Source: an alpha proteobacterium L41A (lineage in GTDB: Bacteria; Pseudomonadota; Alphaproteobacteria; Caulobacterales; Caulobacteraceae). Taken from it: 64,000 nucleotides of DNA. Both the position numbers and the translations under genes were made by a program. Below are positions 1 through 7,349 of this stretch, one piece after another (position 1 is the first letter of the stretch; every line of letters begins with the position of its first letter). The stretch lies in NCBI GenBank assembly GCA_000335735.1, contig AMYY01000004.1:1-64000 (forward strand). The letters are read 5' to 3'. The notes under the pieces were generated by a model. That model searched no databases, was not told the DNA's origin, and worked only from the letters and a program-made list of their open reading frames with translations.

Positions 1-1146
1 AGGACCGGAAGGCCGCACGAGCGGGTCACGGCTGGGCAACAGACCGCACCGAAGGACATCCCGGTTCGACATCATGAGGTTCATACCGAAGCCCGGAGCC
101 ACATCGAGGCAGTGCGCCAGACGACGGAACACCGCCCGGCTTTCGTCGTCTGTCGGGTGCCCAGCCAAGGCCTCACGTGCGTATCGCATGGCAAAACCGG
201 CGATCAGGTCGGCGGCCTGCACGCCCGTCGAAGCCGTTGATGGCGTAAAGGTCAGGTCGCCTGATTCAACGAACCGATAGTCCGCCCGAGCGAGTTTAAT
301 CACGTCGTCGGTGTCAGCCAGGCCCTCGGCGGCGTGTTTTGATGAGCGGAGGATTTCAGCGAAGTAGGGTTGGTCGTCGTGAACGATCTGGACCTCCGCC
401 ATACGCCCGCCCCTCAGTTTGTTGATGCGGGCATAGAGATTGGTGAAGGCCGACAGGTGCGGCAGAATCCAGACGTCCTTGCCAGTGTGGCCCGGGTCGG
501 GAAGCGGCAGGAAGCGGCGCTGGACCTCCGGCCGCCTCGCGCCCGCCTTCCGAAAGTCCTTCAGACTATCGAGTGCGAAGAAGCGAATGGCGCCGGCCGG
601 CGCGTCGCGCGGCACCCCCGGGGGGAACGCGTCCAACACCGCGCGGTAAGCTCGTTTCAGAGTCGTCTCCCCAGGCTCGCGACACGCCGCGATGAAGGCG
701 TCGAAGACGTCTGCCGGCGAGCTCTCGTGCAACTGCTCGGCCAGCTGAGCCCTGAACCATAGCGCCTTCGGTTCGTGATCAGCCGCTGACAAGGGGCGCA
801 GCAGGAGGGTGTTGATCATCGTCGCCGCCAGGGTGAAGCGCTTGTCCATCACCTCAAGAAGCACACCGCCGCCCAACGCATCTATCGAGTCCAACAGCTC
901 CGAAACGACAGCTGGCGTCGCATGGCCCTTGCTCGCTTTCAATTCCGAACTTTGAGGGAAGCGGCGTTCACGAATGGCGGCCAAACGCGCACCGAGCCCG
1001 TCCTCGTCATCGAGGCCCACGGCAGCGAGTACGAAGATGGGTTGGCGCTTGAAATCCAAGCCGGGCCCAGTCCTCGACAGGTCCCCGCTCGTACCGCTTT
1101 CATCGAAAAAGTAGCGCGAGGGGACGTCAGGGTCGGCTCGGGTCAT
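1..1146 (-). CDS. DUF3800 domain protein (C-terminus outside window)
   Basis: The reading frame is open from an ATG at 1146 to the window edge, 382 codons with no stop, so the gene is cut. The N-terminus (residues 11-17) reads YFFDESG, the acidic DESG signature of DUF3800. Near residue 310 there is GVQAADLIAGFAMRY, matching the family's C-terminal 'Q-x-ADL-x-A' motif. DUF3800 proteins are predicted RNase H-fold nucleases, common in mobile elements and defence loci; their substrate is unknown. It is the last visible gene of a minus-strand operon, 31 nt after a 26-codon membrane ORF. The family call is firm, the role is not. Confidence 0.85.
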   Translation of the reverse strand, partial: MTRADPDVPSRYFFDESGTSGDLSRTGPGLDFKRQPIFVLAAVGLDDEDGLGARLAAIRERRFPQSSELKASKGHATPAVVSELLDSIDALGGGVLLEVMDKRFTLAATMINTLLLRPLSAADHEPKALWFRAQLAEQLHESSPADVFDAFIAACREPGETTLKRAYRAVLDAFPPGVPRDAPAGAIRFFALDSLKDFRKAGARRPEVQRRFLPLPDPGHTGKDVWILPHLSAFTNLYARINKLRGGRMAEVQIVHDDQPYFAEILRSSKHAAEGLADTDDVIKLARADYRFVESGDLTFTPSTASTGVQAADLIAGFAMRYAREALAGHPTDDESRAVFRRLAHCLDVAPGFGMNLMMSNRDVLRCGLLPSRDPLVRPSGP

Positions 1147-1177
1147 CTCTGCGCCAGGCCTCGCGCGCGCGCACGGC

Positions 1178-1258
1178 TCACCTCTTGCGAACGGCGGTAA
1201 TGAAGGTCGCGACAGCCGCGACGAGGGCGGCGATCCCGGTCAGCCAGTTGGGGTCCAT
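1178..1258 (-). CDS. 26-residue single-span membrane microprotein
   Basis: This ORF is too short for usual gene finders. It has a strong ribosome binding site (AAGGAAG, seven bases before the ATG at 1258). The product starts MDPNWLTG, continues as a hydrophobic helix rich in Ala, Val and Ile, and ends in a basic tail (VRKR), as expected of a one-span inner-membrane peptide with the C-terminus inside. It lies in the 200-nt gap between a hypothetical gene and the DUF3800 gene, on the same strand. Similar size and hydrophobicity occur in type I toxin peptides and in regulatory microproteins, but nothing here identifies which. I infer translation from the SD and the context only. Confidence 0.5.
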   Translation of the reverse strand: MDPNWLTGIAALVAAVATFITAVRKR

Positions 1259-1348
1259 GGGCGTCTTCCTTGCTTGGAGCCCCGGTCATCGACCAATCCG
1301 CAGCCTGTGACAGGTGCGACCCACTGATCGTCCCCCCCTGATCTGAGA

Positions 1349-2362
1349 TCATCCCCCTCCCCCTTCGCCCGGATGGACCCATTCGGGCTTGGGCCGGTAC
1401 TCGACCCGACCCTCGACTTGGTAGAATAGCTCGCGGATATGGCCCTTGATCCATTCCGGCTCCCGACCGAACGGCCAGTCGTTTGGAAGCCTGTCTGAGA
1501 TCATCCGGGCGCAGCGGCCGAGGGACATCGCGGCATTGCCCTTGACGATAGCCTTCGCAAGATCGCGAAGTGGCTCTGTATCGCGAACGCTGGTCTCGTG
1601 GCGTGTCCGGCCTCCCCGGGCGCGATGGTCGGTCGCCTTCTGCTCGCGAAGCGCCAGGTCGAGCAGCTGCTGCTCGGCTTCCGCTCGGCCCATCAGGTAG
1701 CCGAAGGCGACGTAAGCCTTCTCGTCGTTCTCGTGAATGGCCTCATGCAGGGTGAGCACCGCCCGTCTGTAGGTCAGCGGCATCTCTGTGGCGGGACGGG
1801 GAAAGTCGGGCTCCAGCTTGTCCAGCCGATCTTCGAGATCCGTGCAGCCTAGCAACCGCTCGAGCCGCGCCACCAAGCCCTGGTAGGCGACGTCGAACTC
1901 TCCGAGATCGATCTGTGTGGCGGTGGCGGTGCGCGGGAAGAGGGCAAGCGGCGGTTCGACGGCTTTCACCTCGCCGTCTGGAGTGACGACAAACAGGTGC
2001 ATCAGCTGGCACTCGCGGTTCTCGTCGACCTCAAGCCCCTCGTAGGAGCCTTCAAGCGGATGGGGACGGACGAGCGCCCTCTTGATGATGCTGCCCGCCG
2101 GCGCTTCGACGTAACCCCCGTTCTCACTCCAGTGCTCAATCCACTCGGCCGGTGTCCAGGAGAAGACGATCCGTGGCCCGAACCGGTAGGCCTGCCGACT
2201 GTAGGTTCCGATGGCGACCACGGGACGCCAGTGGTCCGTGTCAAGGTCCGCCCGAAGGTCGAAGGTCACTCCGTCGATGACGACCGGCTCCTTGGCGCGG
2301 AAGGCCTGGACGAGTTCGAGCCGGCGCATGAAACCATCCATGTCCGGATCAGGCGCGCTCAT
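1349..2362 (-). CDS. hypothetical protein, 337 aa
   Basis: I do not recognise the family. The protein is soluble, with no signal peptide or membrane span. Its N-terminal 150 residues look globular and beta-rich with many Trp and Tyr. The middle is helical and charged (about 190-250), and residues 285-330 carry a conserved-looking block with WPFGREPEWIKGHIRELFY. It ends in a short Gly run. The gene starts 12 nt after the 74-codon gene and belongs to the same minus-strand operon as the MNT-HEPN and DUF3800 genes. Confidence 0.75.
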   Translation of the reverse strand: MSAPDPDMDGFMRRLELVQAFRAKEPVVIDGVTFDLRADLDTDHWRPVVAIGTYSRQAYRFGPRIVFSWTPAEWIEHWSENGGYVEAPAGSIIKRALVRPHPLEGSYEGLEVDENRECQLMHLFVVTPDGEVKAVEPPLALFPRTATATQIDLGEFDVAYQGLVARLERLLGCTDLEDRLDKLEPDFPRPATEMPLTYRRAVLTLHEAIHENDEKAYVAFGYLMGRAEAEQQLLDLALREQKATDHRARGGRTRHETSVRDTEPLRDLAKAIVKGNAAMSLGRCARMISDRLPNDWPFGREPEWIKGHIRELFYQVEGRVEYRPKPEWVHPGEGGGG

Positions 2363-2374
2363 CGCGACCGCTGC

Positions 2375-2599
2375 CTAGAAGCCGGTCACGAGCTTGATCG
2401 CGTCGGGGGTGACGCCGGGCTTGATGCTCAGCCCCTGGTAGATGACTTCCACATCGTCGCCGCCGGCCTCAGCCGGCTGCGGCGTCAGTCCGGTCTCCCG
2501 GCAGAAGTCGTCCCAGAGCTCGAAGCCCACCGTGACGCCGTGCAGATCGTCTCCGTGGTAGCCGAAGATGGCGCGATCCACCTCATCCTTGACGCTCAT
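2375..2599 (-). CDS. small hypothetical protein, 74 aa
   Basis: A short acidic soluble protein of unknown family, without membrane segments or Cys/His clusters. Its ATG overlaps the stop of the upstream 112-codon gene by four bases (ATGA arrangement), which points to translational coupling and supports it as a real gene. The codon third positions are strongly G/C like its neighbours. It could be an accessory or antitoxin-like subunit of the operon, but that rests on size and position alone. Confidence 0.7.
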   Translation of the reverse strand: MSVKDEVDRAIFGYHGDDLHGVTVGFELWDDFCRETGLTPQPAEAGGDDVEVIYQGLSIKPGVTPDAIKLVTGF

Positions 2600-2934
2600 G
2601 CCGCTCCCTTCCGAGTGAAATCCACAATCGCCGACGCGTCGCCCGCGAGGATCGGATCACCCCGGATCACGCCTCGGTTCGGCGTGCAGATCATGTAAAC
2701 CGGCCCGGGGTTGTAGGTCTCGAGGATGGCGATCACCGTCTCGCCATCGATGTCGCGTTCGCCGACGGTCGCGACATGGTCGCGTCCATTGTGTTGATAG
2801 GCGACGCGATAGATCCGACGGTCTGTGGGCTGGAAAGCTTCTTGCGCCATGGTCGCCCGGATCGTGGCGTAGACCTCTTCGCCCATCTCGGGCGTCTCCG
2901 CGAAGGGAATGAAGAAGCCGGGCGCCTCAGACAT
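2596..2934 (-). CDS. hypothetical protein, 112 aa
   Basis: An unrecognised soluble protein. The middle third looks like a small beta-sheet domain (GRDHVATVGERDIDGETV, then AILETYNPGPVYMICTPNRG) and the N-terminus carries a helix. It overlaps the end of the MNT-HEPN gene by 8 nt and the start of the next gene by 4 nt, so it is firmly inside the operon. No catalytic motif is evident. Confidence 0.75.
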   Translation of the reverse strand: MSEAPGFFIPFAETPEMGEEVYATIRATMAQEAFQPTDRRIYRVAYQHNGRDHVATVGERDIDGETVIAILETYNPGPVYMICTPNRGVIRGDPILAGDASAIVDFTRKGAA

Positions 2935-3922
2935 CGTCAGCGGCCTCCAACCGCAGCTGCGCCAAACGCTCTTGGCACACTGTCGTGGTCAGCCCGCGCA
3001 GGACTTCGACCCGCTCCGTCAGCCAGGCCAGCTCCTCGCCGCTGATCTTGTAGTGCTTGGAGTAGCGGGCCTTCACGTACGCTTCGCGGAGAAGCTCGAA
3101 GCAGCGGCGCTCGAACTTGGTCTCACGAGGCCAAGCGTCAGCGAGGCGCGCGTCGATCGCCTCCGCCTTCTTGCGGAGGAAAGCGATATTATGAGCCTTC
3201 CCGCTGTAGAGCGCCACCACGAGGAGGACGCAGTGGTAGAGGTGTTCAGTCGCTTGATGCAGGCTGAACGCCGCGAGTTTCGGGTCATCTCCCTCGCCCA
3301 TGTAGAACTTGGCACCCCGAGCGAAGCTCGCTGAGCTGGCCATCCATTCGGCGAAAAAGTCCCCCGCCTCTGCTAGCGCAGCCTTGGCCTTGATGGTCGC
3401 CGGCTTTTGCAGCTTCGCGCCGGGAGTGTCGTAGAGGATGACGCCGTCGCGCAGGATGTCGGCGAAGAAGTAGCGGCCGCGATCCAGCTGGTCGTTCACG
3501 TCGTCCAGACTGTGAACGATGATGCTGACGGGCGTGCGGATCTCGCCCTCGCCCGGCATGGTCCGGTTGTTGGCGTCGAACCAGAACTCGCCGTCGGTCA
3601 GATCCTCATGGTCGACGATGACTAACAAGTCGAAGTCCGAGAAGTAACGCCCGACAGGGTCGTGAACCCAATCGCCGCGCGCATATGACCCATACAGGAT
3701 GACCTTCAGTATCTTGCCGTTCTTCAGGCGCTCGGCGCGCCGCGTGGCGATCGCTTCCTCGAAGGAGGCGCGGATCACATCGACGACGTGACGCAGCTCG
3801 GACTGCTTGGTGAGCGGCAGATGATCGAGGGTTTTCTTCACGGCGGGAGTCTCCCCGATGACCTGCGTCCGGGCAAGGCATGATTGTATCTTCTGCACAG
3901 GTCGGCGGGGTCTGGTTGCCAA
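2927..3922 (-). CDS. MNT nucleotidyltransferase fused to HEPN domain
   Basis: The N-terminal half has the minimal nucleotidyltransferase signature: a GSYARG turn at residues 78-83 followed by the metal-binding D-F-D at 96-98. The C-terminal half (about 185-320) is helical and HEPN-like, with AAFSLHQATEHLYHCVLL and a late ARYSKHYKIS motif in which Arg and His could form the RNase site. In HEPN/MNT toxin-antitoxin pairs these domains are usually separate genes, the HEPN RNase being blocked by MNT-catalysed AMPylation. Here they are one 331-residue chain, an arrangement also known in stand-alone proteins. It is followed by overlapping small genes and preceded by an unknown gene nine bases upstream. 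A toxin or defence role is inferred. Confidence 0.85.
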   Translation of the reverse strand: MATRPRRPVQKIQSCLARTQVIGETPAVKKTLDHLPLTKQSELRHVVDVIRASFEEAIATRRAERLKNGKILKVILYGSYARGDWVHDPVGRYFSDFDLLVIVDHEDLTDGEFWFDANNRTMPGEGEIRTPVSIIVHSLDDVNDQLDRGRYFFADILRDGVILYDTPGAKLQKPATIKAKAALAEAGDFFAEWMASSASFARGAKFYMGEGDDPKLAAFSLHQATEHLYHCVLLVVALYSGKAHNIAFLRKKAEAIDARLADAWPRETKFERRCFELLREAYVKARYSKHYKISGEELAWLTERVEVLRGLTTTVCQERLAQLRLEAADDV

Positions 3923-3931
3923 CCCTCAGCC

Positions 3932-4501
3932 TTATTGGGCCGAGGTGGTCTTCAGGTCGTCGAGCCGGTTCTCGACAATGGCGACGGCCGCGCTCCGGAT
4001 GCCCTCCGCGCTCTCCGGTTCCTGATCGATGAGGTCGCACACCTGATCGAGCGCCATGCGGGCGAAGGACAGGCAGACGATAGCGCGCTTGTCCGCGACC
4101 GTGCGCGACCGAGTCGTGCCCATTAATCCGTCGATGAGCGCGGCCGTGCGCTTGTCGAGCTGATCGCGACCGTCGGACGTCCGGATGTCCGGCCGCCAAG
4201 CGTGGCGGGAGAGCATGTCGCCCTTGTAGCCCCATTCCAGACCGGCGAGTCCATCCCGCTCGACCTTGTCGGCAAGACCCCGCAGCAGCATCGCGGCGTC
4301 GGTGAGCGTAGCCTGGCTGCGCGTCTTGTAGGTGACGCCGCTGATAGCCGCCGCGATCATAGCCTCGGCAATATCCCAGCCAATATCAGCCTTCGGCGTT
4401 CCAAGGCTTTCAGCGTCGAAATCGCGGGTGCGGAAGAAGGCGTTCAAGGCCACGTCGTAGACTTGCGCCTTGTGCTTGGTGCGTTCCGATATCGCGCTCA
4501 C
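3932..4501 (-). CDS. hypothetical protein, about 189 aa
   Basis: Unknown family; largely alpha-helical, no signal peptide, with a central WGYKGDMLSRHAWRPDIRTSDGRDQ segment and an acidic C-terminus. An ATG at 4558 gives 208 residues. I prefer the GTG at 4501, because it has a GAGGG ribosome binding site just upstream and removes an odd Cys-rich 19-residue N-terminus. It is the promoter-proximal gene of the operon: the MNT-HEPN gene starts nine bases after its stop. Confidence 0.65.
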   Translation of the reverse strand: MSAISERTKHKAQVYDVALNAFFRTRDFDAESLGTPKADIGWDIAEAMIAAAISGVTYKTRSQATLTDAAMLLRGLADKVERDGLAGLEWGYKGDMLSRHAWRPDIRTSDGRDQLDKRTAALIDGLMGTTRSRTVADKRAIVCLSFARMALDQVCDLIDQEPESAEGIRSAAVAIVENRLDDLKTTSAQ

Positions 4502-4817
4502 GAATCCCTCTTTGCATGACCGATCCTCTGGGAATAGGCAGTCGCTCGCGTCATGCAACTCGCGCGGTAGAAGCGCGTTTCGATATCAACGCTCTCACCT
4601 TGAAATCATCTGGTGACGCCGCACAAGAACGTCTGAGCGTGACTACCGCGGCAGGTAATGGAACCCTCTCCAGTAACGGGTTCCGCGAGATATCCGTTCG
4701 TCCCCGGCGCAGATCGGTTGGAACGGCAGAGACCCCAACCGGTCTCGGATCTCTGCCTGCTGCTGCACCTGCAACACGCGACAGAGCCGAGGCCTTTTTA
4801 GAAAGGCTAGAGTTCGA
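4502..4817. other. intergenic region with three inverted repeats
   Basis: This 316-bp gap between divergently oriented genes has lower GC and no convincing coding frame. It holds three hairpins in a row: GGAACCC/GGGTTCC at 4660-4684, GGCAGAGA/TCTCTGCC at 4725-4757, and GCCTTT/AAAGGC around a TTAG tetraloop at 4792-4807. The last one buries the only SD-like AAAGG in front of the small membrane ORF at 4818. The region could hold the promoters for both flanking transcripts or a small structured RNA. Confidence 0.5.
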
Positions 4818-4955
4818 ATGACGACCAACGATCCTGAAAAGCACCGCTTCGACTTCGAAGCCCCTGGTTGGCGACTTTCCGCCAGCGGCCTCGGACTCGC
4901 CGTGGTGGTGGTGCTCGCCCTCGTGGCCACCATCTACTTCACTTTCGCCGGCTAG
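4818..4955 (+). CDS. 45-residue single-span membrane protein
   Basis: A short ORF from ATG 4818 to TAG 4953-4955. The product has a charged hydrophilic N-terminus (MTTNDPEKHRFDFEAPGW) and one C-terminal hydrophobic helix of about 22 residues rich in Val, Leu and Ala, ending FTFAG. Codon third positions are strongly G/C, as in the real genes here. The SD (AAAGG, 11 nt before the ATG) is weak and lies in a hairpin. The gene converges on the parB-like gene and shares the terminator hairpin at 4976-5002. Function unknown. Confidence 0.6.
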   Translation: MTTNDPEKHRFDFEAPGWRLSASGLGLAVVVVLALVATIYFTFAG

Positions 4956-4969
4956 CCGGCGCTCACAAC

Positions 4970-5002
4970 AAAAAAGCCGCGCGCCCCCAAAGGGCGCGCG
5001 GC
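4970..5002 (-). terminator. intrinsic terminator of the parB-like gene
   Basis: A perfect 11-bp GC stem (4976-4986 with 4992-5002, loop CCAAA) is followed on the minus strand by six T residues. It lies 22 nt past the stop of the ParB-like gene. For the convergent small membrane ORF on the plus strand it could act as a weak second terminator. Confidence 0.9.
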
Positions 5003-5024
5003 GAGTTTTCACACCTGACGCCGT

Positions 5025-7079
5025 CTATTCGGCGGCGAACCGGTAGGCGTCGTCATCGGACGGCGGCGGCTCCGTCGCCTCGCCTTCCGGCTCCGGAGCG
5101 CCCGGATCGACCGCCGGGGCCGTGCGCAGCACCACCGGCAACCAGCCCTTGCCCTCGACCAGCCGTTCGGCGGCCTCGGCCATGTCGCCCTTCTTGAACC
5201 CGGCGATCCGCCCGGCTTCCTCGGAGGTGGTCGCCTCGGTCACGGCCTCCAGAACCCGCACCTTGGACACCCGCGAGAAATACGACGACGCGGTCGCGGA
5301 CCACGTCCCGGTCATGTCCAGACCGGTCGCCGTCGCCAGCGTCTCGGCATGCGCCAGCGCATCGGGCTTCCGGTCGTGCGGATCGCGCACGGCATAGAGG
5401 CCGACGCCCGCGCAACAGGCCATCAGGTCCAGCAGGTCGGACGGCGGCATGACCGCCAGCGCGGCCCACAGGTCGCGGGCTTCCTCCGGAAGCCGCGCGC
5501 CCCACGCCTCCAGCCGGTCGGCCACCCGCCGCCCCGCCGGGCCGTCGCTGACGCCGGGGGCCAGACGCTCCAGCCCGGTCACGCTCAGCCGCAGTTGCAG
5601 CGGCGTCCATGTCCCCCACGCCGGGTAGAAGACCTGCAAGGCCAGCGCATGGACCACGACGGTCAGGGCGATGGTCTCGTCGGCCTGAACCGCGTCGCGG
5701 AGGCCCATGGTCCGGTGGGCCGTGAGGTCGATCACCAACCGCTCGGACAGAGGCGCCAGCCCTTCGTCCGCCTCGGCGTCCTGTACGGGGGGCGTCTCGT
5801 CTTCCCGCTCGGACTCCGTCCAGCTTTCCGGCGCCTCGGGATCGGGGCGACGGTCTTCCACCGCATCCTCGGCCCGAACCAGTCCGCGCTCGAACCGGGC
5901 CAGACCGTCGTGGCCCAGAAGGACCATGACCCCTGCCCGCGCCTTGACCGCGGCTGTGTAGTCGAAGTCCGGCCCGAAGGCTTGGAGGGCCTTGTCGATC
6001 TCCTCCAGCCGGGCGTCCACCTCGGGCGGCAGGGTGTCCGCCGCGTCCGTTTCTGAAACGAGGCGGTCGTATTCGTCGGACAGCGCCGCGATCTGGGCGG
6101 CGTCGGCCTCGGAGCGGACCACCTCGACCGGATAGACCCGGCCCAGGGCGGCGGCGTCCTGATAGTCCGACCCGGCCTCGGCCCATTTCCAGCCCTCGCG
6201 CTGGCGCGCATCTTCGGCCAGCCCCGCCAGCTTCTCGCTGACCAGACGATCCAGCAGCGCCGGATCGTCCAGCCAGCCGCCGCCGTCCTCGGTGAACAGG
6301 TCGCACAGCACCGTCCCGCCCTCGGCCTCATAGACCTCGACGCCGACGAAGCGGACCCGCTTGTCACCAGCGGCGACCTTGGATTCGGTCATGGCGCGCC
6401 GGATCGCATAGACCGGCATGTGCTGGCCCATCTGCTCGAACACCTGACGCTGGCGGTCCTGATCGTCGCTGACGCAGAAGGCCATCAGCTGGTCCAGCGC
6501 CAACGCCCCCTCCCGATAGGCGGACATCAACTCCGGCGCCGCCGCGCCGAGCCGAAGCCGCTGGCGCACAGTCTGGGCCGAAACCCCGAATCGGGCGCCG
6601 ATCTCCTCGGGGCCGTAGCCACGCTCGTCCGCGAGCCGCTTGAACGCCTCGAACTGGTCGGCGGGGTGCATGGCTTCACGGGTGATGTTCTCGTCCAGAC
6701 TGATCTCGTGCGCGTCGTTCTCGGTATCGACCGTCACCTTGACCGGATGGTTCCGCTTGATGGCCTTGCGCTTGACCAGCATCCGAAGGGCCAGCCGCCG
6801 CCCCTCCCCGATGGTTACGAGATAGGCGCCGGTGGGGGCGCCGTCCTCGCCGCGCTCGATCTCGACGACGGGCGGCTGCAACACCCCCTTCGCCTTTATC
6901 GACGCCGCCAGCCCCTCAAGGGTGGCCTCGGAATGCTTCACCTTCCGCGCGTTCTTCGGGGACGGCTTCAACAGATTGAGCGGCACGAAGATTTCCGCGC
7001 CGTGTTTCGGCTCCGCCGCTCCGGTCGCGGCGGCGTCAGCCGCCGCCGGGATACGGGCTTGGGTGGATTGAGCAGTCAT
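5025..7079 (-). CDS. large ParB/Srx-domain protein, 684 aa
   Basis: I chose the ATG at 7079 because AAGGAGG lies seven bases upstream; the frame is open 42 codons further but without support. Residues about 30-135 form a ParB N-terminal nuclease/CTPase-like domain (LLKPSPKNARK, then the GEGRR box). A helix-turn-helix follows (EEIGARFGVSAQTVRQRLRL). The remaining 450 residues are helical and acidic and unlike chromosomal ParB, which is about 300 residues. Such long ParB-like proteins are typical of plasmids and integrative elements in alphaproteobacteria. No parA is in the window, so classical partition is doubtful; it may act as a transcription factor of the element. Confidence 0.88.
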   Translation of the reverse strand: MTAQSTQARIPAAADAAATGAAEPKHGAEIFVPLNLLKPSPKNARKVKHSEATLEGLAASIKAKGVLQPPVVEIERGEDGAPTGAYLVTIGEGRRLALRMLVKRKAIKRNHPVKVTVDTENDAHEISLDENITREAMHPADQFEAFKRLADERGYGPEEIGARFGVSAQTVRQRLRLGAAAPELMSAYREGALALDQLMAFCVSDDQDRQRQVFEQMGQHMPVYAIRRAMTESKVAAGDKRVRFVGVEVYEAEGGTVLCDLFTEDGGGWLDDPALLDRLVSEKLAGLAEDARQREGWKWAEAGSDYQDAAALGRVYPVEVVRSEADAAQIAALSDEYDRLVSETDAADTLPPEVDARLEEIDKALQAFGPDFDYTAAVKARAGVMVLLGHDGLARFERGLVRAEDAVEDRRPDPEAPESWTESEREDETPPVQDAEADEGLAPLSERLVIDLTAHRTMGLRDAVQADETIALTVVVHALALQVFYPAWGTWTPLQLRLSVTGLERLAPGVSDGPAGRRVADRLEAWGARLPEEARDLWAALAVMPPSDLLDLMACCAGVGLYAVRDPHDRKPDALAHAETLATATGLDMTGTWSATASSYFSRVSKVRVLEAVTEATTSEEAGRIAGFKKGDMAEAAERLVEGKGWLPVVLRTAPAVDPGAPEPEGEATEPPPSDDDAYRFAAE

Positions 7080-7160
7080 GTCTGCCTCCTTTGGGCAAGG
7101 GTTGCAGGCACGCGGAAGGCGCGCCTGAAAGCCTGCCCGTCGGCGAGACCGGGGTAGCAA

Positions 7161-7297
7161 GGGCCAGGGCGGATCGGCCGGAGGGGGATCGCCCGGCCTG
7201 CACAAGCCTCAAGGTCATCAGTGACGGTCGCCAGTCGCCGGCGCGGAAGGCCGGGGAGACCGGCCGATCCGGCGGCGAAGCCGCTTTACCCTGGCCC
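7161..7297. repeat. bipartite inverted repeat with nested hairpin
   Basis: The left arm (7161-7181) is matched by a right arm split in two: a 12-bp block CCGGCCGATCCG at 7260-7271 and an 8-bp block CCTGGCCC at 7290-7297. The 18 bases between the two right blocks form their own small hairpin (GCGGC gaa GCCGC). The element lies between the stop of the TrlF-like gene and the start of the ParB-like gene, in a 270-bp non-coding gap. It could be a structured leader, a protein-binding centromere-like site or a transfer origin. Confidence 0.6.
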
Positions 7298-7349
7298 GCG
7301 CGAGGGCGGAGCCCTTAGCGGCTGGACTGTCGTGACTTGAGCGGCTGCC

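Noticed and set aside
1143-1454. 103-codon minus-strand ORF
   Set aside because: It overlaps the microprotein, the DUF3800 start and the 337-residue gene in another frame and has no SD or recognisable sequence.
4516-4821. 101-codon plus-strand ORF ending in ATGA with the small membrane ORF
   Set aside because: Third codon positions are not G/C-biased, it crosses three hairpins, and the residues look random.
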